Assembly: GCA_008375315.1 (NCBI GenBank)
Contig: CP032507.1
Location: 3,806,071-3,870,070, forward strand
Length of the DNA: 64,000 nt
From: Ectothiorhodospiraceae bacterium BW-2
GTDB taxonomy: Bacteria; Pseudomonadota; Gammaproteobacteria; Thiohalomonadales; Thiohalomonadaceae
Reading direction: 5' to 3'
The notes beneath the pieces are model-generated. The model was not told where the DNA came from and searched no databases. It saw only the letters and a program-made list of their open reading frames with translations. The translations under genes and the position numbers were made by a program. This document shows positions 17,279-25,814 of the stretch, one piece after another. Within the stretch, counting starts at the first letter, position 1. Every line of letters begins with the position of its first letter.

Positions 17279-19202
17279 TCAGATCCTCAACCACAGAGGG
17301 ATCGGCCAGCGTAGAGGTATCACCTAAGTTATCGAGCTCATTGGCGGCAATTTTGCGCAAAATTCGCCGCATAATCTTACCCGAACGGGTTTTCGGCAGC
17401 CCATGCGCCCACTGAATCACATCGGGTGAGGCGATTGGCCCAATCTCTTTACGCACCTGCTGTACCAGCTCCTTTTTCAGCGCATCGGTCGGTTCAACCC
17501 CAGCCACGGGAGTCACATAGCAGTAGATACCCTGCCCTTTAATATCATGTGGAAAACCGACCACCGCAGCTTCAGCCACCGCCGCGTGCAGTACCAGCGC
17601 CGACTCGATCTCAGCCGTGCCCATACGGTGGCCAGAGACATTGAGCACATCATCCATCCGCCCGGTAATCCAGTAGTAGCCATCCTCATCACGACGGGCG
17701 CCATCGCCGGAGAAATATTTGCCCGGATAGGTCTTAAAGTAGGTATCGATAAAGCGTTGGTGGTCGCCATAGACCGTCCGCATCTGGCCTGGCCACGGGC
17801 GTAACATCACCAGCGCCCCTTCGGTAGCCCCCTCCAGAATCTCGCCGCTTTGCGGATCGACTAGCGCCGGCTCAATCCCAAAGAAGGGTCGAGTCGCCGA
17901 GCCCGGTTTCAGCGCTGTCGCTCCCGGCAGCGGCGTAATGAGATGGCCGCCAGTTTCGGTCTGCCACCAAGTATCGACAATCGGGCAGCGCCCCTCGCCG
18001 ATAACATTGTAGTACCACTGCCACGCCTCAGGATTAATCGGCTCACCCACTGTGCCTAACAGCCGTAATGAGCTGCGGCTAGTCCGCTTTACCGGCCCAT
18101 CGCCATCACGCATTAACGCCCGAATCGCAGTCGGGGCGGTATAGAAGACCGACACCTGATGCTTATCGACCACCTGCCAGAAGCGAGAGGTATCGGGGTA
18201 GTTCGGCACCCCCTCGAAGGAGAGGGTCGTCGCCCCATTAGCCAGTGGCCCATAGACCAGATAGCTGTGACCGGTCACCCAGCCGACATCAGCGGTACAC
18301 CAATAGACATCCCCCTCTTGCAGATCAAAGGTATATTTAGTCGTCATCGCCGCATAGAGCAGATAGCCACCGGTCGTATGAAGCACCCCCTTCGGCTTAC
18401 CGGTAGAGCCGGAGGTATAGAGGATAAACAGCGGATCTTCAGCGTCCATCGGCTCCGGCGGACAGTCGGCAGCGACCAGAGCCATCGCCTGGTGATACCA
18501 GATATCTTTCGTCTCATCCCAAGCGATATCGCCGCCGGTATGTTTGACCACCAAGACGGTAGTAACGGCAGGACACTCGGTCAACGCCTTATCGCAGTTC
18601 GCTTTCAACGGCACATGCTTACCTCCGCGCAGCCCCTCATCAGCGGTAATCACCACGCGGCAATCGGAGTCGAGAATACGATCTTTGAGCGATTCGGGCG
18701 AAAAGCCACCAAAGACAATCGAGTGAACCGCCCCGATACGGGCACACGCGAGCATGGCATAGGCCGCCTCAGGAATCATCGGCATATAGATGCAGACCCG
18801 ATCCCCTTTAGCCACTCCACGAGCTTTAAGGACATTGGCCAGCTTGCTCACTTCGGTGTGGAGCTGACGGTAGGTGATCTTCTTATCGACCGATGGATCA
18901 TCCCCCTCCCAGATAATCGCCACCTGATCGCCGCGCTGCTCTAAATGGCGGTCGATACAGTTGTAGCTAACATTAAGCTTCCCCCCCTCAAACCATCTAA
19001 TATGCAGATCCTCTTCGGCGTAGCTCCAGTCGAGCACCTTATCCCAAGGCTTATCCCAACTTAAAAACTGCTCAGCCTGTTCGCCCCAAAAGCCCTCGGG
19101 ATCGTTAATTGAGCGGTGGTACATCTCTGCATAGCTCGCCTCATCAATTAAGGCAGCCTTAGCAAACGCAGCAGAGACGGGGTAGATTTTCTCATCGGCC
19201 AT
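17256..19202 (-). CDS. acs: acetyl-CoA synthetase (acetate-CoA ligase)
   Basis: A 648-residue AMP-forming ligase that makes acetyl-CoA from acetate, ATP and CoA. The P-loop-like motif [20 protein letters not shown], the WWQTETGG motif, the hinge [18 protein letters not shown] and the C-terminal [18 protein letters not shown] are all intact; the Lys in SGKIMRR is the catalytic residue that is acetylated in known enzymes. Length matches the family (about 650). It lets the cell use acetate or recycle it. It is followed by the overlapping yaiI-like gene. Confidence 0.98.
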   Translation of the reverse strand: MADEKIYPVSAAFAKAALIDEASYAEMYHRSINDPEGFWGEQAEQFLSWDKPWDKVLDWSYAEEDLHIRWFEGGKLNVSYNCIDRHLEQRGDQVAIIWEGDDPSVDKKITYRQLHTEVSKLANVLKARGVAKGDRVCIYMPMIPEAAYAMLACARIGAVHSIVFGGFSPESLKDRILDSDCRVVITADEGLRGGKHVPLKANCDKALTECPAVTTVLVVKHTGGDIAWDETKDIWYHQAMALVAADCPPEPMDAEDPLFILYTSGSTGKPKGVLHTTGGYLLYAAMTTKYTFDLQEGDVYWCTADVGWVTGHSYLVYGPLANGATTLSFEGVPNYPDTSRFWQVVDKHQVSVFYTAPTAIRALMRDGDGPVKRTSRSSLRLLGTVGEPINPEAWQWYYNVIGEGRCPIVDTWWQTETGGHLITPLPGATALKPGSATRPFFGIEPALVDPQSGEILEGATEGALVMLRPWPGQMRTVYGDHQRFIDTYFKTYPGKYFSGDGARRDEDGYYWITGRMDDVLNVSGHRMGTAEIESALVLHAAVAEAAVVGFPHDIKGQGIYCYVTPVAGVEPTDALKKELVQQVRKEIGPIASPDVIQWAHGLPKTRSGKIMRRILRKIAANELDNLGDTSTLADPSVVEDLIEHRANH

Positions 19203-19335
19203 AGATATAGCGCTCCTCTTGTAGTCAGTCGGTTATCAAATCAACCGCACCAATTTTACATGAAACTGTGTCAGGCGTATGAAACTAAGCCCTCATTTTG
19301 CAAAAAAAACGCCCCCACCGCCCCCTCCCTCCCTC

Positions 19336-19353
19336 CATGACTATTCAGTCATG
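19336..19353. repeat. 7-base perfect inverted repeat upstream of the chemoreceptor
   Basis: CATGACT-ATTC-AGTCATG lies about 115 bases before the chemoreceptor start, in the acs/receptor divergent region. It could be an operator or a small hairpin; no regulator can be named. Confidence 0.35.
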
Positions 19354-19467
19354 CACAATTTTTGTCGATTAAATATAGCCATGAGACTACTCATGCAGCG
19401 CCACTTATGGCAAGCTAACCCCTATGTCAATACAGAAGAGAGTGACACGACTTGGAGAGCATTAACT

Positions 19468-20997
19468 ATGAAGATTAACCTGCCGGTTAATGAACGCGAA
19501 ATCGACTACGACAGCCACACGGAGATTATCTCCACCACCGATCTCAAAGGTCGCATCGACTCGACCAACCAAGACTTCATCGCCATTAGCGGCTATGAGA
19601 GCGAGGAGTGCCTTGGCCAGAGCCATAACCTAGTGCGCCACCCCGATATGCCACCCGAAGCGTTTGCCGATCTATGGCACTACCTCAAAGAGGGCAAAGC
19701 GTGGATGGGGATGGTCAAAAATCGCTGTAAAAATGGCGACTACTACTGGGTTGACGCCTTTGTCTCGCCGCAATATACCAACGGCCAGATCGACGGCTAC
19801 CAATCGGTGCGCTTTAAACCAAAGCAGGAGTGGGTAACCCGCGCGAGTCAGCTCTACCAAAAAATAATGCGTGGCAAATCGGAAGATGACAGACGCCGCT
19901 CCCAACTAGATGAGATCAAACTACAACGCTTCCCCCTCGGTTTAGGGGGGAAATTAACCCTTGCCACCCTCCTCCCCCTAGTGCCGCTGCTGCTATTTCT
20001 GCTGCTTCTCAATCCCCACCAGTGGTGGCTCAGCCTAATCGCTATCGGCACCACCGCCCTCCTGATCTCGTTGATAATCCACTGGCTCATCACACCCATC
20101 AAAAAGCTGGCTAACATGTCAGAGCGGCAGGCCAATAACCCGTTAGCCCGCTATATCTACACCGGTCGCAACGATGAGGTGGGGCAGCTCGCCTACGCCT
20201 ACCTATTCAATACCGCTAAATTGCGCACTGCCATGGGACGGGTGAGTGACTCATCCAATGTCCTAGAGCGCTCCGCCTACGAAATTGCCCACGGCAGCAA
20301 CGATCTCTCCCAGCGCACTGAAGAGCAGGCCTCCTCCCTACAACAGACCGCCTCCAGCATGGAGCAGATGACCTCAATCGTCAAACAGAACGCCGATAAC
20401 GCCCGCCAAGCCAACCAGTTAGCCGCCGGTGCCCGCAATCAAGCCGAAGAGGGGGGCAAAGTAGTCAGCCGTGCGGTTGAAGCGATGAAGGAGATTAGCA
20501 CCTCCAGCAAGAGCATTGGCGATATCATTAGCGTCATTGACGAAATCGCCTTTCAGACCAACCTACTCGCGCTCAATGCCGCCGTTGAAGCGGCTCGCGC
20601 TGGCGAACAGGGTCGCGGCTTTGCCGTTGTTGCCGGTGAAGTTCGCACGCTAGCAGGCCGCAGCGCCGAGGCGGCTAAAAAGATTAAAGAGCTCATTAGC
20701 GACTCACTCGCTAAGGTCGAACACGGCTCACAACTGGTCGATGAGTCGGGTAGAACGCTGCGTGAGATTGTAACCAGCGTCAAAAAAGTGACCGATATCA
20801 TGGCCGAAATTGCCGCCGCCAGCCAGGAGCAGGCAATAGGTATTGAACAGGTTAACAAAGCAGTCATGCAGATGGATGAGATTACCCAGCAAAACGCCGC
20901 GCTAGTCGAACAGACCGCGGCAGCCAGTGATGAAATGGTCTCTAAAGTGAAGATGCTTTCGGGACTCGTACTGCAATTTAAAATGAATGATGAGTAA
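19468..20997 (+). CDS. Aer-like PAS methyl-accepting chemotaxis protein
   Basis: I start the gene at ATG 19468 (MKINLPVNEREIDYDSHTEI), the standard opening of Aer-like receptors, with GGAG upstream; a longer frame from 19279 is unlikely. The product is 509 residues: a PAS domain (about 20-115; FIAISGYESEECLGQSHNLV), two adjacent membrane helices (about 165-210), a HAMP-like region and a signalling hairpin with the invariant core EIAFQTNLLALNAAVEAARA. In E. coli Aer the PAS domain binds FAD and reports redox state; FAD binding here is inferred. It stands upstream of the partner-switch operon but 91 bases separate them. Confidence 0.95.
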   Translation: MKINLPVNEREIDYDSHTEIISTTDLKGRIDSTNQDFIAISGYESEECLGQSHNLVRHPDMPPEAFADLWHYLKEGKAWMGMVKNRCKNGDYYWVDAFVSPQYTNGQIDGYQSVRFKPKQEWVTRASQLYQKIMRGKSEDDRRRSQLDEIKLQRFPLGLGGKLTLATLLPLVPLLLFLLLLNPHQWWLSLIAIGTTALLISLIIHWLITPIKKLANMSERQANNPLARYIYTGRNDEVGQLAYAYLFNTAKLRTAMGRVSDSSNVLERSAYEIAHGSNDLSQRTEEQASSLQQTASSMEQMTSIVKQNADNARQANQLAAGARNQAEEGGKVVSRAVEAMKEISTSSKSIGDIISVIDEIAFQTNLLALNAAVEAARAGEQGRGFAVVAGEVRTLAGRSAEAAKKIKELISDSLAKVEHGSQLVDESGRTLREIVTSVKKVTDIMAEIAAASQEQAIGIEQVNKAVMQMDEITQQNAALVEQTAAASDEMVSKVKMLSGLVLQFKMNDE

Positions 20998-21088
20998 TTT
21001 TTTGGTTACAATAGCGGCGGAGCAGAGTCGAACGCCCGATAACTGCCCCTTAAGATAACCAATTGCACGACACTACAGGAGATAATTC

Positions 21089-21394
21089 ATGGGCATTACT
21101 ACACAAATATCATCCGATGGCGCACAGATGACGATTAAACTACCCGCTTCGTTTGACATCGGTGTCAGCAAGGAGTTTCGCAACATCAAAAATAGTGCCG
21201 CCACCGGCTTAAAAAAATTTGTCATCGACTTTAGCCAGACCGAACACATGGATAGCTCCGCACTCGGTATGCTGCTGCTGCTACGCGAAGAGTTAGGCGG
21301 GGATACGGTCAATATTGAGCTGCACCACTGCTCAGAGACTATTCGTGAACTACTGAAACTAGCTCGATTTGACGACCTGTTTACCATTATCTGA
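21089..21394 (+). CDS. STAS-domain anti-sigma factor antagonist
   Basis: A 101-residue single STAS domain like SpoIIAA/RsbV. The switch segment is VIDFSQTEHMDSSALGMLLL; the second Ser in DSSALG aligns with the phosphorylated serine of SpoIIAA. In partner switching, an RsbW-type kinase phosphorylates this serine and a PP2C phosphatase removes it. The kinase-like ATPase (21847) and the phosphatase (24375) are encoded two and four genes downstream. ATG 21089 follows AGGAG. This is the first gene of the operon. Confidence 0.92.
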   Translation: MGITTQISSDGAQMTIKLPASFDIGVSKEFRNIKNSAATGLKKFVIDFSQTEHMDSSALGMLLLLREELGGDTVNIELHHCSETIRELLKLARFDDLFTII

Positions 21395-21408
21395 TCGTCA
21401 CCCCCCCA

Positions 21409-21777
21409 ATGCCCTCAAAAACCACAGTTCTAGCGGTCGATGACGAGCCACTCAACCTGGAAATTCTGGCAGAGATGTTAGGGGAGGAGTACCGCATTAT
21501 CACTGTTGAGTCGGGGGAGGCCTGTCTGCAACAGCTAGCACACTCCCCCCCCGACATTATTCTGCTCGATATCAATATGCCCGGTCTGAACGGCATGGAG
21601 GTCTGCGCCCGCATCAAGGCCGATCCTAACACCCGACATATCCCCGTACTCTATATCTCGGCACTCTCTCGGCCTGAAGAGATCGAGCAGGGGCTTCGTA
21701 GCGGTGCTGAGGGGTATATCACCAAGCCCTTTTATGAGGATGAGCTTATCGATAAACTGGAGACGGCGCTTGGTTAA
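21409..21777 (+). CDS. stand-alone receiver-domain response regulator
   Basis: A 122-residue single receiver domain. The acidic pair is AVDDE, the phospho-acceptor Asp is in IILLDINMPGLNGME, and the Lys is in GYITKPFYEDEL, so all active residues are present. There is no output domain, so it works by protein contact, as CheY does. It lies 14 bases after the STAS gene and before a receiver-ATPase, and may be phosphorylated by the histidine kinase two genes on. Confidence 0.93.
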   Translation: MPSKTTVLAVDDEPLNLEILAEMLGEEYRIITVESGEACLQQLAHSPPDIILLDINMPGLNGMEVCARIKADPNTRHIPVLYISALSRPEEIEQGLRSGAEGYITKPFYEDELIDKLETALG

Positions 21778-21846
21778 CCCTGATCCCTCAACCGTTGCAA
21801 CCGTTAACCGCCGCCGCCCCGCCTCGATCTCAAACTAGGAGCGCCT

Positions 21847-22761
21847 ATGTCTGCCGACAATATTCTCATTGTTGACGATGAAGAGCTGAATATCGATATT
21901 CTGCAAGAGTATCTGCTCGAAGATAACCCCGACTATAAAATCGATACCGCCTACAGCGCAGAGGAGGCGTGGCAGAAGCTGCAACAGGTTCTCCATACCC
22001 CCGCCGAGTTCGATCTCATTCTGCTCGATAGGATGATGGATGGCATCGACGGCATCGAACTGGTCAAACGGATGAGCGAAGTCTCCTCACTGCGCCACAT
22101 TCCGGTCATACTACAAACGGCCAAAGTTTCCCAACCCGATCTACTCGCAGGGATGGAGGCGGGTGCCTACTACTACCTCACTAAACCGTTCGATGATCGC
22201 ATCCTCTGGTCGGTAGTCCGCCGAGCGCTACGCGATAGAGAGACCTATAAACAGCTACAGCGCGATATCTCCACCCTAGAGAAGATGATGCTAGCGCTCG
22301 ATAGCGGCACTTTTCGCTGTCGCGATATCAATAGCGCCCGCAACCTCGCCGCCCTTATCGCTAACGCCTACCCCAAACCCGATAGCGTCATTACCGGCCT
22401 ACAGGAGCTAATGATTAACGCCATTGAGCACGGCAATCTCCATATCAGCTACGAAGATAAGTCGAGCTACTACCGCGATGGAGTCTGGGAGGAGGAGATT
22501 AACCGTCGCCTAGATCTCCCCGAAAATCGGCACAAATATATCACCATTGAGTTTGAACGCAGTGAGGAGGAGATTCGAACCACCATTAGCGATATGGGTG
22601 AAGGTTTCGACTGGTCGAGCTACCTCCATTTCGATCCAGCCCGAATACTCGATAACCATGGCCGAGGGATCGCGATCGCCAACAACCTCTGCTTTCATGA
22701 GCTACAGTATCAAAACGGCGGCAGTCGCGTCTGTACCATCTTTCGGCTCAACGAGGCGTAG
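21847..22761 (+). CDS. receiver domain fused to RsbW-type ATPase (candidate anti-sigma/switch kinase)
   Basis: A 304-residue fusion. Residues 1-130 are a receiver with DDEE, phospho-acceptor Asp in FDLILLDRMMDGIDG and Lys in YYLTKPFDDR. A linker helix follows, then an ATPase domain without a phospho-accepting His helix: N box GLQELMINAIEHGNLH, G1-like ISDMGEGFDWSSYL and G2-like NHGRGIAIANNL. This is the SpoIIAB/RsbW type of kinase, not a normal histidine kinase. It would phosphorylate the STAS protein and bind a sigma factor or other target when not engaged, under control of its own receiver. The target is unknown. It starts after TAGGAG. Confidence 0.88.
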   Translation: MSADNILIVDDEELNIDILQEYLLEDNPDYKIDTAYSAEEAWQKLQQVLHTPAEFDLILLDRMMDGIDGIELVKRMSEVSSLRHIPVILQTAKVSQPDLLAGMEAGAYYYLTKPFDDRILWSVVRRALRDRETYKQLQRDISTLEKMMLALDSGTFRCRDINSARNLAALIANAYPKPDSVITGLQELMINAIEHGNLHISYEDKSSYYRDGVWEEEINRRLDLPENRHKYITIEFERSEEEIRTTISDMGEGFDWSSYLHFDPARILDNHGRGIAIANNLCFHELQYQNGGSRVCTIFRLNEA

Positions 22762-22770
22762 GCCCTGATC

Positions 22771-24363
22771 GTGTCACTCGATATCTGCTGCTATCAGATC
22801 GTACTCGACCACCTAACAACCGGCGTGATGCTACTCGATGAGCACCACACCATTCTCATCGCCAACACCCCGTTAGCCCAGCTCTTTCACCACACGACTA
22901 CCGCACTTCGCGGCCAGAGCTACCAACAACTCACCGGTCAAGCCACCCCCCCCGATTCAGAGCAGAAGAACAAGTGTTGCCTGACCCTACCGTTAGAGGG
23001 GGGAACTCGTCGCACCCTTGAGATAAAACGGCTACCACTCGCGTCCCCCCCCTCCTGCATGGCAGGATATCAGCTACTCACAGCCACCGATATTACCGTA
23101 CAAAAAGAGCAGCAGAGGCAGAGCGAACAGACTATGCTCGCGCTCATTGATGCAGAAAACGCCGAAAGTCTCTTTATGAGCAACATGAGCCACGAGCTAC
23201 GCACCCCGATTCACGGTATTAGCGGTATGCTACAGCTCATCGCTAACGAAATTAGCCCCGACTCTGAACGGGGCCACGAATATATTATGCAGGCCTGGAA
23301 CAAATCACAGGAGCTAACTCGGGTAGTGGACACCATTCTCGACTTCTCCCACATTAGCGCCGCCGACTTTACCCCCAAAGTGGCCCCCTTCTCATTAAAC
23401 TGGCTGTTAATGGAGCTAATCGATGAGTATCGCCAAGACGCCTCCCACAAGGGGCTAACCCTAGAGCTACAGCACGACACCACACTACCGGAGTGGCTGT
23501 TAGGTGATCGCATTCGGCTGCAACAGGTCTTAATCAACCTGCTCTCTAACGCCATCAAATTCACCATTGAAGGTCAGATCAGCCTAGCTACCCACGCCCT
23601 TACCAGCGATGAAGAGGGGAGCTGCCGCATCCGTTTTAGTATCAGCGATAGCGGTATCGGCATTGAGGCACAACATTTAGAGTCTATTTTCAAACCGTTC
23701 TGGCAGGTCGAACGCACCCGCCAGCGCCGCTTTAGCGGTACCGGCCTCGGGCTAACTCTTAGCGAACAGATTATTCGCAATATGGGCAGTGAACTGCGGG
23801 TAGAGAGCGAACCGAACCGAGGTAGCTGCTTCTACTTCGAACTCACCCTCCCCCTCTCCACCACCACCCGCCCGCCATCAACAGCAGACATCGACGCCCT
23901 CGTCGAGAGCGATCTGTTCGATGATGATGACACCGAACTATTTACTACCGAACCGGCACCGGCGCCGCGCCACAACAGCCTTAAGATCGCCGATGAGGCT
24001 AAAATTGTCCAACTACAGCAGCTAATGGGAGACCGTTTTACCACGCTACTCACCACCTTCTGTCAAGATGCGTCACAAAAAATAGATCGCCTAAAACAGT
24101 GTCAAACCCCAGCCTGCCGACACGACCTACTTATTGCTCTAAGAGGCAGTAGCGCAGCGGTCTCTGCTACCGAACTAGAACAGCTCTGCCACCACCATGA
24201 GCAGCAGTTACGACAAAACCCAGCGTCTGAAGATGACAGCTATGATAATATCGTCATCGAACTGATTGACGCCCTTGCCCGCTTTGAAAACTACAGCCAA
24301 ACCTACCTATCGCTATCATCCGCCAGAGAGACTCCATGCCCGTCGTACCACCAAATAGATTAA
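22771..24363 (+). CDS. PAS histidine kinase with a C-terminal HPt-like domain lacking the His
   Basis: A 530-residue kinase starting at GTG 22771. Residues 1-110 form a PAS domain (TTGVMLLDEHHTILIANTP); the HisKA motif is NMSHELRTPIHGIS with the phospho-His at SHE; the ATPase has N box QQVLINLLSNAIKF, G1 ISDSGIGIE and G2 GTGLGLTLSEQII. There are no membrane helices, so it is cytoplasmic. The C-terminal 100 residues resemble an HPt four-helix bundle, but the HxLKGSS site reads IALRGSSAAV, so the phosphorylatable His is absent. The kinase probably phosphorylates the receivers encoded on either side. Confidence 0.9.
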   Translation: MSLDICCYQIVLDHLTTGVMLLDEHHTILIANTPLAQLFHHTTTALRGQSYQQLTGQATPPDSEQKNKCCLTLPLEGGTRRTLEIKRLPLASPPSCMAGYQLLTATDITVQKEQQRQSEQTMLALIDAENAESLFMSNMSHELRTPIHGISGMLQLIANEISPDSERGHEYIMQAWNKSQELTRVVDTILDFSHISAADFTPKVAPFSLNWLLMELIDEYRQDASHKGLTLELQHDTTLPEWLLGDRIRLQQVLINLLSNAIKFTIEGQISLATHALTSDEEGSCRIRFSISDSGIGIEAQHLESIFKPFWQVERTRQRRFSGTGLGLTLSEQIIRNMGSELRVESEPNRGSCFYFELTLPLSTTTRPPSTADIDALVESDLFDDDDTELFTTEPAPAPRHNSLKIADEAKIVQLQQLMGDRFTTLLTTFCQDASQKIDRLKQCQTPACRHDLLIALRGSSAAVSATELEQLCHHHEQQLRQNPASEDDSYDNIVIELIDALARFENYSQTYLSLSSARETPCPSYHQID

Positions 24364-24374
24364 CCCCCCCTAGC

Positions 24375-25496
24375 ATGACCATTCTAATTGCCGATGATGA
24401 TCTCATTAATCGGATGGTATTAGAGGGGATGCTACTTGAGTCGGGCCATACTGTCCTGATGGCAGAGGATGGACGCAGCTGTATTGAGCGCTTTATTGAG
24501 GCGCGTCCCGATCTCATCTTAATGGATGTGATGATGCCGGAGATGGATGGCTACCAAGCCACCCGCCAAATTAAGGCCTACGCTGACGAAATGGGCTTTT
24601 TTATTCCCATCATCTTTCTGACCGCCATTACCGATGAGGAGGGGTTAGCGGCCTGTATTACCGCCGGTGGAGATGATTTTCTCACCAAGCCGTTTACGAA
24701 GGTGATTTTGCTCTCAAAAATTCAATCGATGCAGCGCCTCTCCCACCTCTACCAGACCATTAACCAACACAAAGAGGAGATGATCGCCGAGCAGGAGACG
24801 GCCAAAATTGTCTTTAATCGCCTCATTGAGATGGGCTCTCTCACCCAGCACGACAACTTCAAATATGTCAACTCCTCCATGTCGCTATTTAACGGTGATC
24901 TACTCATCGCCTCCGATCTACCCGATGGTAGCACCTGTGTACTGTTAGGGGATGCGACCGGCCACGGCCTACCTGCGGCACTCGGTACCATGCCGGTATT
25001 TGATACCTTCTATTCGATGTGCAGCAAGGGGATTGAGCCGGAGAAGATCATCTCCACCTTAAACGATAAGCTCAAAGCACGACTACCGGTGCAGTACTTT
25101 ATCTGTGCCGCTCTTATCCATATTAGCGCCACCAAAGAGCGCGTTGATATCTGGAACTGTGGTCTGCCCGAAGTGATCGTTTACTCCCCATCGAACTCAA
25201 GCATCACAACCAAAGTGACCGCCACCGGCCTGCCGTTAGGGATTCGGGCCGGCGTGGAACTCAAATCGATCTCCATTCGCGTTGAGACCGGCGATCGCCT
25301 CTACGCTTACTCCGATGGCATCACTGAAGCGAGATCGCCCGCCGGTGAGATGTTCGGCAAACAGCGACTAGAGGCCTGTTTTCTGCAAAATAGTGCCCCA
25401 GAACGGTTATTTGAAGAGATTTTAGCGACGATAGAGCGCTTCACCGCCGGACTCTCACAGGGGGATGATCTGACAATTATCGAAATCTCGCTGTAG
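24375..25496 (+). CDS. response regulator with SpoIIE/RsbU-type PP2C phosphatase
   Basis: I favour ATG 24375 (MTILIADDDLINRMVLEG) as the start because it begins the receiver; ATG 24336, overlapping the kinase gene, would add 13 residues. The receiver (1-125) has DDD, phospho-acceptor Asp in LILMDVMMPEMDGY and Lys in FLTKPFT. A coiled linker leads to a PP2C-type phosphatase (about 165-373) with the metal-binding Asp in NGDLLIASDL and the motif LLGDATGHGLPAAL, plus YSDGITEA near the end. Such proteins dephosphorylate STAS antagonists when their receiver is phosphorylated. It completes the set needed for a partner switch. Confidence 0.92.
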   Translation: MTILIADDDLINRMVLEGMLLESGHTVLMAEDGRSCIERFIEARPDLILMDVMMPEMDGYQATRQIKAYADEMGFFIPIIFLTAITDEEGLAACITAGGDDFLTKPFTKVILLSKIQSMQRLSHLYQTINQHKEEMIAEQETAKIVFNRLIEMGSLTQHDNFKYVNSSMSLFNGDLLIASDLPDGSTCVLLGDATGHGLPAALGTMPVFDTFYSMCSKGIEPEKIISTLNDKLKARLPVQYFICAALIHISATKERVDIWNCGLPEVIVYSPSNSSITTKVTATGLPLGIRAGVELKSISIRVETGDRLYAYSDGITEARSPAGEMFGKQRLEACFLQNSAPERLFEEILATIERFTAGLSQGDDLTIIEISL

Positions 25497-25562
25497 AGCA
25501 GATCAGTCAACACGCCGCTAGCCTAGCACCAAATCGGTGCACTCCTGCCCTGTAACGAACCA

Positions 25563-25579
25563 TTCAACTCGCTATTGAA
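25563..25579. promoter_or_regulatory. inverted repeat, possible enhancer site
   Basis: TTCAA-N7-TTGAA lies about 95-110 bases upstream of the sigma-54-type promoter, the distance at which enhancer-binding activators of sigma-54 usually bind. No activator is encoded nearby. This is inference from position and symmetry only. Confidence 0.3.
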
Positions 25580-25672
25580 CGCCATCGCTTAGAGCAGACG
25601 CAAACCGTCATTCCCTCTCACTCTCTATAAAATCATAGCGTTATCGGCGCTATGGCGATAGCCAGCCTCTAC

Positions 25673-25688
25673 TGGCACACAATCTGCT
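25673..25688 (+). promoter_or_regulatory. sigma-54 (RpoN) promoter candidate
   Basis: TGGCAC-ACAAT-CTGCT matches the -24/-12 consensus TGGCAC-N5-TTGCW with one mismatch in the -12 box, and the essential GG and GC pairs are exactly 10 bases apart. Transcription should begin near 25699. It faces a set of hairpins and a terminator, not a protein gene. Confidence 0.55.
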
Positions 25689-25698
25689 TTACCCATAC

Positions 25699-25813
25699 CA
25701 ACTGGCAGTGACGCTGGTTACCGCTTTCAGGCAGTGCCTGAAATCAAATGTAGGTTGTTATGGGTTTTGGACAGCGGCACCGCCCCCTTAGGGTCACGGT
25801 GCCGTCTTTTTTT
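25699..25813 (+). ncRNA. putative sigma-54-driven small RNA (about 115 nt)
   Basis: From the predicted start the RNA folds by eye as stem-loop 1 at 25700-25719 (7 pairs, two G-U), stem-loop 2 at 25725-25743 (8 perfect pairs, loop AGT), a 32-base unpaired stretch rich in G and U (25744-25775), and a terminator hairpin at 25776-25803 with seven U. This layout of two hairpins, an open seed and a Rho-independent terminator is that of Hfq-binding trans-acting RNAs such as the Qrr RNAs, which are also sigma-54 dependent. The sequence does not match any RNA family I can identify. It converges on the 3' end of rpoS, stopping 2 bases short of it. Confidence 0.5.
25776..25813 (+). terminator. Rho-independent terminator
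   Basis: GGCACCG (25776-25782) pairs with CGGTGCC (25797-25803) and is followed by GTC and seven T. The T tract is only on the plus strand side, so it ends plus-strand transcripts: the small RNA, or the partner-switch operon if that reads 280 bases beyond its last gene. Confidence 0.9.
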
Positions 25814-25814
25814 C

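Larger units (their letters stand above)
25497..25814. other. 318-base intergenic region between partner-switch operon and rpoS
   Basis: No protein gene is evident. The region holds an inverted repeat (25563-25579), a small hairpin (25649-25663), a sigma-54-type promoter (25673-25688), three stem-loops and a strong plus-strand terminator ending at 25813. I interpret it as a small RNA gene, listed separately. Confidence 0.7.

Noticed and set aside
18159-18944. 261-codon open frame on the plus strand inside acs
   Set aside because: It is antisense to a full-length, highly conserved acetyl-CoA synthetase and has no ribosome site or recognisable domains; the frame stays open because of codon bias in acs.
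19279-19467. N-terminal extension of the Aer-like receptor
   Set aside because: The extra 63 residues have low-complexity Pro runs and no family match; ATG 19468 has GGAG and gives the standard receptor N-terminus.
25700-25720. Direct identity of the small RNA as a Qrr RNA
   Set aside because: Only a loose resemblance (CCAACTG and GACG) to the conserved Qrr core; no Vibrio-type luxO is nearby, so I call it only Qrr-like in layout.
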